Positions 32,573-43,040 of a DNA stretch of 64,000 bases are shown here, in pieces. A program made the translations under genes and the position numbers. Source of the DNA: Hermatobates lingyangjiaoensis (taxonomy: Eukaryota; Arthropoda; Insecta; Hemiptera; Hermatobatidae); assembly GCA_026182355.1 (NCBI GenBank), contig JAPFBL010000576.1, forward strand, positions 16,001 through 80,000, in the 5' to 3' direction. Below the pieces are notes generated by a model. That model had not been told where the DNA came from. It did no database searches and worked only from the letters and a program-made list of their open reading frames with translations. Each line of letters begins with the position of its first letter. Position 1 is the stretch's first letter.

Positions 32573-33200
32573 ATCCAAACAATTTTCTTTATTCGTTTTG
32601 AGAATAGTTTCTGTATTGGATAACGTGAAGTAGTTGTTTGACTGATGGAGCAGCAGTGAGAGTAGGACAGGCAGGTAACACATGAGGACAGCGGACAGGT
32701 AACACATGAGGACTATAAGCGAGAACCTACCAAGGGGTAATCAAAGCCCTCTACGACCAACATGAATAGAGCCAAGTATGCAGCGATGCCATAGAATAGG
32801 GACAAGCGATTGGTTTAATGAAGCCATTCGTCTTGACCAATAAATGCACAGCAATGTCCTAATAATACAGGGAGACTGAGAGAGCACGGTGTAAATCAAT
32901 ACAGGGAATAGGACAAGCGGCTAAACGGCCCTCATCTAAGTCGCATAGAACGTCAATCAGTTCCATAACTCCCCTTGCCTTGATCTACACATTGTCCTAA
33001 CATTACTTCCGCAATAACCCCATTACAATGCAATATCAGCACTTCAATCGCTATATTAAAAACAATATATTCACATTACATTTATCTTAACATTCTATTT
33101 TAAAGTAATATGCCATTTAAAAAAAAATAATAATTTTGCAACCTCTACACACACACTCCAAAAAAAAAAAAACAAAATTCAACATATTTGAATGATGAAG
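32572..33200. other. No gene seen
   Basis: Less AT-rich at 32640-32960, with a direct repeat of ACAGGTAACACATGAGGAC (32669-32687 and 32695-32713). No coding pattern recognised. Confidence 0.5.
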
Positions 33201-33204
33201 AGTC

Positions 33205-33360
33205 CTGATGAAGCGAAGAGCTCTTCACACCTCCTGATGACGACGATGGTCGAAATATCAATGTGAGTTGTCTGTGTCTTTCTGTGTGTTTCCTTCGTTT
33301 TGAATTTATTTTATTTAAAAAATTCCGCTGGACCGTTTCTTTTAATTATATATATATATA
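33205..33360 (+). repeat. Family C unit with core 33226-33276 and (TA)n
   Basis: CTGATGACGACGATGGTCG then AAATATCAATGTGAG, tail with CGCTGGACCGTTTC, then TA. Just upstream is a second partial left strand, CCTGATGAAGCGAAGAGC (33204-33221), as if a unit was partly duplicated. Confidence 0.8.
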
Positions 33361-33384
33361 AAGTATACATACATATATGTTAAT

Positions 33385-33450
33385 ATATAAGAAGATTTCA
33401 CAATAAACACGTGAAATAACAATCAATGATCAAACCTCAATATAAATAGA
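33385..33450 (-). repeat. Family B tail, minus strand
   Basis: AGATTTCACAATAAACACGT and AACAATCAATGATCAAACC are the distal part of B units, as at 53210-53250. The core is missing. Confidence 0.75.
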
Positions 33451-33530
33451 AATAAAATACTGCGAAGTATTTCATATATGTGCTCTGATGTCATATATTG
33501 TCATCAGAATATATGACGATTTACACAATT

Positions 33531-33734
33531 GCTAGGTTAGGTTGCAGACATAAGAGTAACAAACAGACAATATATACAATTGCTAGGTTAGGTTGCAGAC
33601 ATAAGAGTAACAAACAGACAATATACAGAATTGCTAGGTTAGGTTGCAGACATAAGAGTAACAAACAGACAATATACACAATTGCTAAGTTAGGTTGCAG
33701 ACATAAGAGTAACAAACAGACAATATACACAATT
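33531..33734. repeat. 51-bp tandem repeat, 4 copies
   Basis: GCTAGGTTAGGTTGCAGAC starts at 33531, 33582, 33633 and 33684 (the fourth reads GCTAAG); exact period 51. Because 51 is 17 codons, both strands show repeating open frames, which are not genes. GGTTAGGTTGCAG is the tail of the main SINE family, and a SINE fragment follows in the matching orientation, so the array grew from a SINE tail. Confidence 0.95.
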
Positions 33735-33975
33735 GCTTGTGTATATTGCGTAGGTTATGTTGTGTAGGTTAGGTTGTAAGAGACCTGACATAAGAGTAAC
33801 ATACATGACTGAAGATTGGCCTTTGGATACCATATAATGAACATTAACCATTAACAGTCCTAAAATATACATAACTGAAGTGTACACAGAGCAGGAATCA
33901 TTAACGAGTTCTGACATCATACAGGTTGGGGACTAACAGCTTAATGTCCTCTAAAAGGGAAGATGACTGCGGCAA
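33735..33975 (-). repeat. tRNA-derived SINE, 5'-truncated, minus strand
   Basis: GTAGGTTAGGTTGTAAGAG tail, CCATATAATGAACATT, CTGAAGTGTACACAGAG, TAACGAGTTCTGACATC. It stops before the tRNA-like head. Its tail joins the 51-bp array. Confidence 0.82.
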
Positions 33976-34084
33976 TTGTCGTAGAATGACTGCGATTGTT
34001 CTAACAATCCTGTTAATGTTTATGTATTCACTTATTTCTACTTCTCGTGTTTATTGTGCCAATTTGTTATACAATTCTTCAAAT

Positions 34085-34470
34085 ATAACAAGAATTCACA
34101 ATAAACACGTCAGTGTTCAAACCACATGTGAAAAGGGGAAAAAAAAAGACTAAGATCGTTCAACAATAACAAGCGGTCTTCGTCAGAGTCAAAACCCAAC
34201 TGATTCAGGGTTTTGACCCTGACGAACACCTCTTGTCGAGGTTCAAAGATCGTATTATTTTTTTTCCTATTCATATTGATGTTTGATCATTGATTGTTAT
34301 TTCACGTGTTTATTCTGAAATCTTCTTATATATTAACATATATGTATGTATACTTTATATATACACATATATATAAATATAGTATGTATATGAAGTATGT
34401 ATATAGTATAGTATGTATATATAGTATTTATATATATAAATATACATACATATATATAAATATACCTATC
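34085..34470. repeat. Family B palindrome followed by TA/TATG-rich tract
   Basis: The minus arm has core 34148-34190 (CTGACGAAGACCGC, TTGTTGAACGATC) and the plus arm core 34215-34255 (CTGACGAACACCTC, GAGGTTCAAAGATC). Stem II in the plus copy shows paired changes on only some positions. The tail TGATCATTGATTGTTATTTC ends in ATATATAC-rich sequence to 34470. Confidence 0.8.
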
Positions 34471-34628
34471 TATTAGTCCAGTTATACCGTTGACCTTTCA
34501 ACTCTTTTATTATAACCGCTTGTTTCTTGTTCATTATTGACCTTTGACCTTCTCTTCATATTAACCTGTACTATCCTTTTAATCTATTTATAACAATGAC
34601 TAAGGATGAGTCATCGATTTTAATTTAA

Positions 34629-34800
34629 CATGTCACTTGGCCAAACTCCTTTTTCAGTTGAACCCTGTTAGCAGGAGGTTAGTTCGTAGGATCGAATCTC
34701 TCAGTCTTAAGATCGTGAATGCCGAGACTGCGGTTAATTTTAATGATACCTATTTAAAAGAAGATCTGCTGCCTATTTATACCAATATATATATAAGGTT
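34629..34800 (+). pseudogene. Possible N-terminal PLE ORF fragment fused to a family B tail
   Basis: In the frame through TTG at 34637 it reads LAKLLFQLNPVSRRLVRRI, then LSLKIVNAETAVNFND, then KEDLLPIYTNIY. Basic residues followed by a run ending in LLP.YTNI resembles the region upstream of the reverse transcriptase in Penelope-like elements, as far as I recall that family. After about 34800 the sequence turns into a B-type right strand (CAGTTGAAAGAGCTTAACC, TTTTGTGGTTTGAACATTCA) and (TA)n. So the ORF start is joined directly to a pseudo-LTR, like an internally deleted, non-autonomous element. I am not certain of the protein match. Confidence 0.45.
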
Positions 34801-34869
34801 CCAGTTGAAAGAGCTTAACCTTTTTTCTCATTTCTTTTTGTGGTTTGAACATTCATATATATATATATA

Positions 34870-35090
34870 TTGTTAAATAGCAGAGCAGATTCTGCATTCA
34901 CGATTTTTTTCACCAATTGTTCTTTTCACATTTTAAAAAGAACAGAAAAGAATTCTTCTGTTCATCCCTCAGTTTTTAATCTACTTATTTTTATTATTAT
35001 TTTTCATATTTCCCAATTCAATTTAATCTTAAATTGATTCTTGTTTATCTTATTCTCTGTGACCGGGCGTGTATGCGGCAACATTGTTGA
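34870..35090. other. No gene seen
   Basis: T-rich, AT-rich; nothing recognised. Confidence 0.4.
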
Positions 35091-35265
35091 TCTGCAACCG
35101 TCTCTGTATCAGTGCGCTTGGTTTGCCTGTCTTATCTCTCCTGAAGACGGTTCAACCAAAAATTAGAGGCTGCAAATGTGTGCTTTTAATTTCTATATGT
35201 TTCTTTATGTACATTGAACTGTATTTGTTCATTTTTGATCGTATTTTCATCGATAAAGTATATAT
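35090..35265 (+). repeat. Family A unit, plus strand, core 35137-35169
   Basis: GTATCAGTGCGCTTGG spacer, then TCTC, CTGAAGACGGTTC, AACCAAAAATTAGAGG. G12 is changed to A. The open frame 35069-35404 is made of this unit and the GA tract. Confidence 0.8.
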
Positions 35266-35271
35266 ATTTAG

Positions 35272-35275
35272 AGAA

Positions 35276-35333
<58 letters not shown>

Positions 35334-35334
35334 G
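35272..35334. repeat. (GA)n microsatellite
   Basis: About 30 GA units with two small breaks. Confidence 0.95.
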
Positions 35335-35339
35335 GATAA

Positions 35340-36315
35340 AAGTTGTTACTGTAACGAAAGTGGAAGGAAAACTACTCTTCTTTAGTCTATTATTTTTGCT
35401 TTAACCTTCTTCAAAGAGCAGAGGGAGTGAGGTTCCTTTAATCCTGTCCGTTCTGAACCATTTCCACAACTTAAAAGTATATATGTTTATTTTTATGCAT
35501 GTTACCGATTTTTATACCTACTCACTCTAGTACATTGTTAGAAAATCATAACAATGATAAAGTCATTAGAAGAATTTCTGATACTTTAATCAATATTTTC
35601 TGAGTAATAACAGCTCATGGTTTCTTATTAGAACTCTCCCTTCAAAAAGGGCTTTCTGTCAGTGTTTTCTGTCCATTCCTCTGTAGTGTCTTAGTTCCCC
35701 CTTCAAGCCCTGGGGACCACAGCAGTATTCGATTCCCGAAATCAAATCAATCCTTCTCATCACAGCTCATGTCACCCCAATCAAGCTCTGATGGCCTTGA
35801 CTAGTAAGACAGTGGAAATGCATTTGCCTTTAGTCATCAACTAAAGAAGCATTCCTGTTAATGGCATAAAGGAATACCAAAAAAAAATTATTTAACGGTT
35901 ACCTCAACTTTTGAATATTGTTAGTACCACTGAGGTTAGTAAAATTTATATTAGAAATAGAAAAAAAACTAATCGAACAAATTCAACAGAATTTTACAAG
36001 GTCACCTAAATGTTGACCTATCATTCTTTATTTATGTTTTAAAAGCGAAAATAATTGTCAGACTTATTTTTATTTCTATAATGAAAACTCATTAGGAGGT
36101 GAATAAACAGTCTTACATTGTACACTGGTGTTGAAGTCTTTCTAACCATAATGGATATTCAGCTTCAAAAAGAACTTCAGTTCATTTTGAATTGAAATAT
36201 TTTAAAAAATCTCTCTAGATATTCAAAACAAAAAAAAAATGAACCACATCTGCGACCAGCGAATTCATTTGACACCATTATACGATGTGATATTTCTCAT
36301 TCTTTCCTTTATCTG
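35340..36315. other. No gene seen; candidate conserved block at 35630-35875
   Basis: 35630-35875 is GC-richer and non-repetitive: CCCCCTTCAAGCCCTGGGG, CAAATCAATCCTTCTCATC, CTCTGATGGCCTTGAC, GGAAATGCATTTGCC. No codon structure is visible. Confidence 0.35.
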
Positions 36316-36319
36316 ACTC

Positions 36320-36657
36320 ATGAGGGTCAGTTTAGCCCAGTGGCAATATGCTCGCCTCTGGACAGGTAGGTCCGCGGTTCAGAACCCATTCTGACTCTAT
36401 ATTTATTCACGTAGAAAATGAATAAATCTGATCACGTCGTCTCTCAGAGTGGACGTGAAGCCGTCGGTTCCAAGTCTGTATAATGTCAGGTACTCGTTAA
36501 TGATCCCTACTCCAAATTGACATGAGTTAGGCAAAATTAGTACTCCCAATGCAGAATCAGTCTTCTTTGTGTGGTATCACAAACTGACCATGTTCAGTCT
36601 ACCTGTTCCCTCGTAGGACTACCAAAACCACCTTACATAACCTAACCTACTCTGAAT
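36320..36657 (+). repeat. Full-length tRNA-derived SINE, plus strand
   Basis: Head: A-box TAGCCCAGTGG (36333-36343) and B-box GGTTCAGAACC (36376-36386). Body: TGAATAAATCTGATCACG, CTCAGAGTGGACGTGAAGCC, GTCGGTTCCAAG, ATGTCAGGTACTCGTTAATG, GAGTTAGGCAAAATTAG. Tail: ATAACCTAACCTAC. It is the plus-strand partner of the element at 15990-16322. Confidence 0.93.
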
Positions 36658-36659
36658 TA

Positions 36660-37655
36660 TGCCATCATTTATGAAACTATAAATGTGCTTATACTTAATA
36701 TAATTATTTTTTTTTCATCAATTGAGTTCGTATATATTTCAGAACAAAGCATAAGAAAATAATAAAGTAAGTCTAGAAAGCACAAAGCGTAATATTTTGC
36801 AATAATTTTTCATTTTTGAAAACTAAATTTAATTTTCTGGAAATACACAAAAAATATTATTTCATTAACGTTTTACACCTAAGAAATATTTGTATTTTTC
36901 ATACAAAATTTTGTTTTATTTTTCTTAGTCATCAATGAAAAAGATATGTTGGAAATGTGACACAGGCTGAATAAAGGGAAATCATTCGTTAATAATGTAT
37001 TTAGAGATCATTACTAGCTTGCATATTCGATGAAGCGATCAGAGCATCTGCATTAAGCTGTTCATTTAGATAATGGAAAATACCTATTCAATAAAAAAAA
37101 AACCAGAGAGAGTCTGAAGTGACTGAAATAATGTTAGAGTTCTCTGTAATGCAAAAAAAAACAAGAGAGAATGCAGTTGATAAAACTATATCCGCGTCAA
37201 ACAACTGAGTCAATTCACCTGTTATAATAAACGGCAAATACTTTTCCAGTAAAAACAGGTTTTTAAAAGCACCTTTCATTTACTATAGCCAAAAAAAAAA
37301 CCAATCTATTCAAAATGAAATGAATTCATTGATTTTGAACCAACTATTGTGCATAAAAACTCATAAATTTGAGCATAAAAATTGAATAGAAATACTTTTT
37401 ATTTTAATGTTACTGGAAATGAGGAGTTTAAAATCAGTATCTAAAATCAGGATAAAAATATTTTTTTAATTTTTTTTTCTTTTAATTGTATATCACTTTG
37501 AAAACTTCAGAGCTGTTTTTGGAATTTTTATCTTTGTTAATCAATCCTAAGAAATCTGCATTGTGAATTCCGGGTTCGATTTTTTCACTGTATTCCTTAA
37601 CGTGAAGGATGCTTACAAACATATTTAATAAAATATTCGTATATATTTATATGTT
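36660..37655. other. No gene seen
   Basis: AT-rich, short frames only. Confidence 0.4.
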
Positions 37656-37659
37656 TATA

Positions 37660-37805
37660 CATTGATAAAAGTATGGACCGTGAAACAAAATAAAAGATTA
37701 TCAGAACTTGGTCAGTTCTTCAGCTTCAAATTAAACTCCCATTGCCAACTTTTTAGTTTTTATTTAAAACCTTTTTTCATAGCCGATAAAACAGAAGACA
37801 GTTAA
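37660..37805 (-). repeat. Family D fragment, minus strand
   Basis: TATGGACCGTGAAACAAAAT, ACTTGGTCAGTTCTTCAGC, AACTCCCATTGCCAACTTTT and ACCTTTTTTCATAGCCG match 22490-22580 and 61000-61065. The core is decayed. Confidence 0.65.
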
Positions 37806-37974
37806 GGAAAAATACTATCATTCAAAAATCAATGGTCAACATTTCTATTTTATTTTCTTATTTTGTAACTTTTTGGGGTTTTTATGTATATTTGAAAAAT
37901 TTAAATTATAAAGTATTCTTTTTTAATATTTCTTTCCAGAAAATAGAATAGAATGAAAAAGATAATGAAAATGA

Positions 37975-38061
37975 ATCATTTGGGTTTTTGACTCTGAGGA
38001 AGACTGCTTGTTACGGTTGAAAGATCTTAGTATTGTTTTCCTATTTTATATTGTGGTTTGA

Positions 38062-38100
<39 letters not shown>
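37975..38100 (+). repeat. Family B unit, plus strand, with (TA)n
   Basis: CTCTGAGGAAGACTGCTTG, TTACGGTTGAAAGATCTTAG, TATTGTGGTTTGATTATT, then (TA)n. C7 is G and stem II has one changed base. Confidence 0.78.
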
Positions 38101-38103
<3 letters not shown>

Positions 38104-38175
38104 TGTAGTAGCTCTCTGACGAGATAGTTTAGAAGACCTCAGAGATTATTTTTTCATTTTCATTTTTGATATTTT

Positions 38176-38209
<34 letters not shown>

Positions 38210-38225
38210 ATATATATATACATAT
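38100..38225 (+). repeat. Family F relative followed by (TA)n
   Basis: CTCTCTGACGAGATAGTTTAG.. AGACCTCAGAG: outer CTCT/AGAG pairs and the left strand CTGACGA are visible, the GAAA strand is not. It continues into (TA)n at 38178-38225. Confidence 0.5.
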
Positions 38226-38229
38226 AAAA

Positions 38230-38487
38230 CTTGAAATGGTCCAACAGGACTACTAGTTCACACAGAAAAGAGAAAAAACAAATAAAGACACACACAAAAG
38301 ACTCACAACGAATTTCAACAGTCGCCGTCATCGGGCAGAAGTAGTCCCTTTGAGTAGCTTCAGCCACTCAAAGGGACTACTTCTGCCCGATGACGACGAC
38401 TGTCGAAATATCGTTGTGAGTCTTTTGTGTGTGTCTTTATTTGTTTTTTCTCTTTCCTGTATGAACTATATATATATATATATAATA
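38230..38487. repeat. Family C palindrome with two opposed cores
   Basis: Arms about 38255-38353 and 38362-38460, around AGTAGCTTCAGCCACT. Both cores read CCGATGACG instead of CTGATGACG (U4 to C), with GTCGAAATATCGTTGTGAG on the plus strand and GTTGAAATTCGTTGTGAG on the minus. Because both arms share the U4 change, it predates the inversion. The open frames are within the palindrome. Confidence 0.85.
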
Positions 38488-38489
38488 TT

Positions 38490-40187
38490 TTTATTAGTAT
38501 TAAAAGAACAAGTTCTACTTGCAATGAAGAATATTAAACAATACAAAGGTAAAAACTTTTATGAGATTAGCTTAAAGAACATTCAGACGAAACATAAAGA
38601 ACATAACTTATGAACATTTCTTTTCGATTGTCTGCAACATACATCTGTTTGTTCATTGTGAGAAGCATATCAAACGAAAACAGGTTTTGCTAAACCACAA
38701 ACCTTAATTGACTTATAATTACGGCAAAATTCAAACCACTTTCAAGTTCAACGAAGTATAAAATTTCCTTATTTTTAAAGTATTCTTTTTTAAAGGTATT
38801 TCGTTTTTAAAGTATTTGTATCCAGAAAATAGAATAGAATTAAAACGATAATGAAGAATGAATCATTTGATGGCTTATCAGATAAGTGCAGTGCATTTCA
38901 ACCTAGGCAATCATTACATTCATTAATTGTATTATTTGTGATAAAACGATCTTAATGAAATTGTCATCTTACAATTCTGATATTAAGTTAATAAGGAGTA
39001 CAGATTTTTAAATTTCTATTATGACCAGGAAATTAAATTTTTTTTATCATAACACCAATAAGATAACCCATTTTAAGATTATAAAATATGCAAGATAATA
39101 TATAAGGTAATTTCAACATAATTTGGTATATTTCTTAATCTTTTACACTTGATATGCAAAATAAAAAATTAACATATTAAAAGGGCAATTTCTTTGTATG
39201 TTTGTTAGCTTTCTATTTAATCTCAACTGCATATTAGAACTGTAAAAAAAAAAGAAAAAAGTTAGTATGCTTCATACTAACAACCTCTTTAAACAAATTT
39301 ATTAGTTTTATCCTATTGTGTTCTTTTATGGTTCCTTTTTAAAGTAATATAGAGTTCATATTATTTTAAATGTTCCTCAAGAATCGGTTGGGCGTTTGTA
39401 ACACCGATTCTTTACACTAACCTCTGAGGTACTAACAATTTGTATGTATTTCAATTGTTGTTGTCTATATGATTAATTGGTTGAGACCCGCAAGTGTATT
39501 TTATTTTGCTAATAGAGTTCTGAAGGTTTCTGAAGAATATAAAATTATCGTTAAAAATGTTCTGAGGACCTGTTCAGTTGTTTGCTATTATTTTAATTTA
39601 ATTATGCTAAATATTTATTAAATTTAAAAATATTTCGTTGAAGAAGAACATTCTTCAAATTTAATAGTTTTCTTTTTAAAAAAGTGTTCTTTTTTAGATA
39701 TCAACTAAAGGAGAAAAAAACCTTTAAGATATCACTTAAATTAATTTGAAAAGTGTTTTTTTTTTGGAGAAGTAACTAAAAGTAGAACAAAGTTAAAAGG
39801 ACGGGAGCAGTTTTGGTTGGAGAAGTTGCTCTCGAATAGCTTTAATCGGTATTTTCGCTACATTCATATAAAAAGATACGTTGCAGCCCATTAGACCGGC
39901 ACAAAGGCCAGCTGATAACAATTATCTCAGTCAGCTATGGCGGTCCATTAGGTTACGTAGGGGGGGAGAGAGATCTGAATTTTCAGGGGGAAGCGTAAAA
40001 CCCTTTTTTGAAATTTATCGGTTGGAATGATAGGGAGGACAGCTATTCTTCAGGTTGTTTTGCAGGGGGTGGTCGAGGGCGGTAGAGAAGTAGATCGATC
40101 CAAAGGGGTTACTCTGAGTGTCCAGCAATTCCTGCCCTGATTAATCTCCACCCTGTTTCTCAGTCACCATCGCATAAAGCACTCATC
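38490..40187. other. No gene seen; candidate conserved block at 39875-40155
   Basis: 38490-39870 is AT-rich. 39875-40155 is clearly different: TTGCAGCCCATTAGACCGGC, AAAGGCCAGCTGATAAC, GTCAGCTATGGCGGTCC, GGTGGTCGAGGGCGGTAG. No frame is protein-like. It is one of the strongest candidates in the window for a regulatory element. Confidence 0.4.
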
Positions 40188-40892
40188 ATACCTCATACAC
40201 ATCATACTTCATACAACATAAACACAATACTTCATACATTATAAACACCATACTTCATACATCATAAATATCATACTTCATACATCATACTTTAAACATC
40301 ATAAACACCGTACTTGATACATCATACTTCATACATCATAAACACAATACTTCATACATTATAAACAACATACTTCATACATCATAAATATCATACTTCA
40401 TACATCATACTTTAAACATCATAAACACCGTACTTGATACATCATACTTCATACATCATAAACACCATACTTCATACACCATAACCACCATACTTCATAC
40501 ATCATAAACACCATACTTTATACACCATAAATATTATACTTCATACATCATACTTTATACATCATAAACACCATACTTGATAGATCATACTTCATACTTC
40601 ATAAACATCATACTTCATACATCATAAACACCATACTTCATACACCATAAAAATCATACTTCATACATATTAACATTATACTTCATACATCATAAATACC
40701 ACATTTCATACATCATAAACATCATACTTCATACATTATAAACCTCATATTTCATACATCATAAACATCATACTTCATGCATCATAAACACCATACGTCA
40801 TACATCATAAACATCATATTTCATGCATCATAAACCTCATACTTCATATATCATACTTTATACATAATATATATCATACTTCACGTAATATG
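40188..40892. repeat. 23-bp minisatellite with a 120-bp higher-order duplication
   Basis: About 30 variants of ATCATAAACACCATACTTCATAC, roughly 23 bp each, with shorter units mixed in. Bases 40201-40320 and 40321-40440 are nearly identical 120-bp blocks, the second half of each (40261-40320, 40381-40440) being exact. Only CATACTT-type words occur, no spacer variation as in CRISPR. Confidence 0.97.
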
Positions 40893-40894
40893 AT

Positions 40895-41060
40895 ATTTTC
40901 CACAAACTCACGAGATCAGTTGCAAAGACTCAATTCCAATGTTATTAGACTCAAGGGAGAACAAACGTATAGACGCTCCAGTACAAGTAACTTAAACTGG
41001 TAAATTACCTGACCTGATTAATATTAGAAATAAACAAACCGTCATATCTAGTACAATATT
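40895..41060. other. Unique-looking sequence
   Basis: Nothing recognised. Confidence 0.4.
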
Positions 41061-41065
41061 CCGGG

Positions 41066-41165
41066 TGTTTCCGATCGGTTTAAGACGTTACTCATATTCG
41101 AGGAGATCTTCGAATTCTTTTCGATGATAGGTAACGCCCCAAAACCGGTTGGAAAAAACGAGGTA
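41066..41165. repeat. Palindromic MITE-like sequence
   Basis: CCGATCGGTTTAAGACGTTA on the left is mirrored by TAACGCCCCAAAACCGGTTGG on the right. The centre is also palindromic (CGAGGAGATCTTCG.. GAATTC). It shares AAAACCGGTTGGA with 43023-43035. Confidence 0.65.
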
Positions 41166-41169
41166 CCTT

Positions 41170-42745
41170 CCGAACGCTTTTACTGCATAATGTTTCATAA
41201 GTAGTGTGCATTAGTGTTTGAGTTTCATTAAAATATTACACATTTTATACACAAATTCATTTAAATGACAAAAAAGAAATAAATATTTGTAATATTAAAT
41301 TACGTGTTTCAACAAAAGCACATTAAACTGTAAGCACAATAAATAATCTATTCTTAAACACAAACATGTAAAAGAAAGTTCTTCTTTACAATATCAAAAC
41401 TTACAATACAAAAATTACAATATCAAAAGTCCTAACTTTATTCATAAATCCTGCTTGATGCATAATCTGTTATCAATGTCTACTTGATACTATCACTATC
41501 AGATGTACACTGGTGTACCGTGATGGTACACTACCAGATTGTACCATCAATCTGTTAAAATCCATGGTTATTAAGTTCCTCACTTGTCTGAGAAACTTGT
41601 TAGTTAAAAAATAACCACAATTAGATAAATAGTAGATTTTTTTTAACTTTTCCTAAACACAATGCCTTTACCAGAAAACCTAAAAGAGTCACAAATTAGT
41701 CATTATTTCTCTTAAAATCTATAAATATATATTTGCAACACCATCCTTTATTATATTTCCTTTAAACAATATAATTTGGAGTAAATTAATATGATTAATG
41801 GAACTTCTATACAAGTATTGTGATTATCAATTAATAAGATCGTAAGATTGAGCCTTATATAAGTTTCGTAAAGAAATTTCACATGAACTTCTATTAACTG
41901 AAAGGTATAGATGAAGATCGTATATAAACATGTCACAATATTTTTACATGTATTTTATATATAAATTTACTTTTGCATATAACAATCAACCTTGCTTTTC
42001 ATAGCAAAGTCAAACAAGGACTTGAATGTTATTTTAAAAAATTGAAAAAAAATTGATAAACCGTACTTACTTTTTACCGTGTATTAATTTTAAATTCATA
42101 CCAACTGACCCGGAGAACTTTGTACCACAGTGAATTTCATGTTACATTTAGCTAAGGTTAATTAGGTATTCAATTATTACCATAATACCTAATCGGAAAT
42201 ATGTTGTCCTGCTATACCTATAAATATTAAATTCGAAAAGGGATAAAAACTAAAGCAACAAATCAGGAGTGGCCTAAACACAACTTTACTATAAGTAAAC
42301 TTAACTAAAAACTAACTTATGTTTTGTTTGATTCGTCAAACACTTGTTCGCCAATCAACCATCACACCAAGGAAGGTATAAAATAATATGTTTTATTGGA
42401 GTTAATTTTTATATTTAACTTAACTTTATTCTTAAGTTTTATCGTATTTATTTATTCTAACATTTGTATCCATATGTTAGATTCATATGTTGTATCATAT
42501 TTATTCTAACATATCATATTAACTCATTAGAATATTCAATTTTTTTTTTAATATACCTCTAAATACAATGTTATTTCACTTAAGTCAATATAAACAAGGT
42601 AAATAAATGCAAACAAATCTGACCAGTAGGACATGTGATTAATTATTCCAAAATAAATTTCAGTTTTTATGGTATACAATAATATATATAAATACAATAA
42701 TTGTATAAATACAGACGTTATTTATACCAGGTTTTGGAAGACTAT
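41170..42745. other. No gene seen
   Basis: AT-rich. Bases 41505-41555 hold a small palindrome (GTACACTGGTGTACC / GGTACACTACC). Confidence 0.4.
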
Positions 42746-42751
42746 TGTAAG

Positions 42752-42830
42752 AAGGTCCCGTTGGTCTAGAGTACTCTAGAGCATAGCACGTTGAACCTCT
42801 AATGTTAAGGTCGTGGGTTTGATTCCATAA
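42752..42830 (+). repeat. tRNA-Lys-like pseudogene or SINE head
   Basis: TTGGTCTAGAGT (A-box), CACGTTGAAC, CTCTAAT loop, GGTCGTGGGTTTGATTCC (B-box). The right half resembles tRNA-Lys with one base lost from the anticodon loop. The acceptor stem does not close. There is no CCA and no SINE body of the main family. Confidence 0.55.
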
Positions 42831-42974
42831 AATCATCATACATTTTATTATTTATTCAATTCAGAAAATGCACAGTGGCAAGAAAACAAACAAACAAGAT
42901 CGACAATCAGAATTTTATAAATATATAGATTATCAGATCCATCTTACCTTATAAATATCCCGCGTAATTGTCTG

Positions 42975-43040
42975 AGCGTAGGTTTTGCACGTAGTTCATT
43001 TAATTACAGAAGCTCTACGTGCAAAACCGGTTGGACAGCT
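42975..43040. repeat. Palindromic MITE-like sequence
   Basis: GGTTTTGCACGTAG (42981-42994) and CTACGTGCAAAACC (43015-43028) are perfect complements around a 20-bp loop. The right edge AAAACCGGTTGGA is shared with the palindrome at 41066-41165. Confidence 0.75.

Noticed and set aside
33531..33734. CRISPR-like array
   Set aside because: The spacers are the same as each other, the whole 51 bp repeats, and the sequence is animal DNA.
33498..33767. Repeat protein with a 17-residue period on both strands
   Set aside because: The 51-bp tandem repeat is a multiple of three, so all frames without a stop repeat. The unit is a SINE tail, not codon-like.
34294..34476. Open frames rich in Tyr/Ile (here and at 20126, 38146, 53056, 59558 and others)
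   Set aside because: They are translations of (TA)n microsatellites.
40188..40892. CRISPR array or coding repeats
   Set aside because: The units are contiguous 23-bp variants without unique spacers.
42752..42830. Functional tRNA-Lys gene
   Set aside because: The anticodon loop lost a base and the acceptor stem is unpaired.
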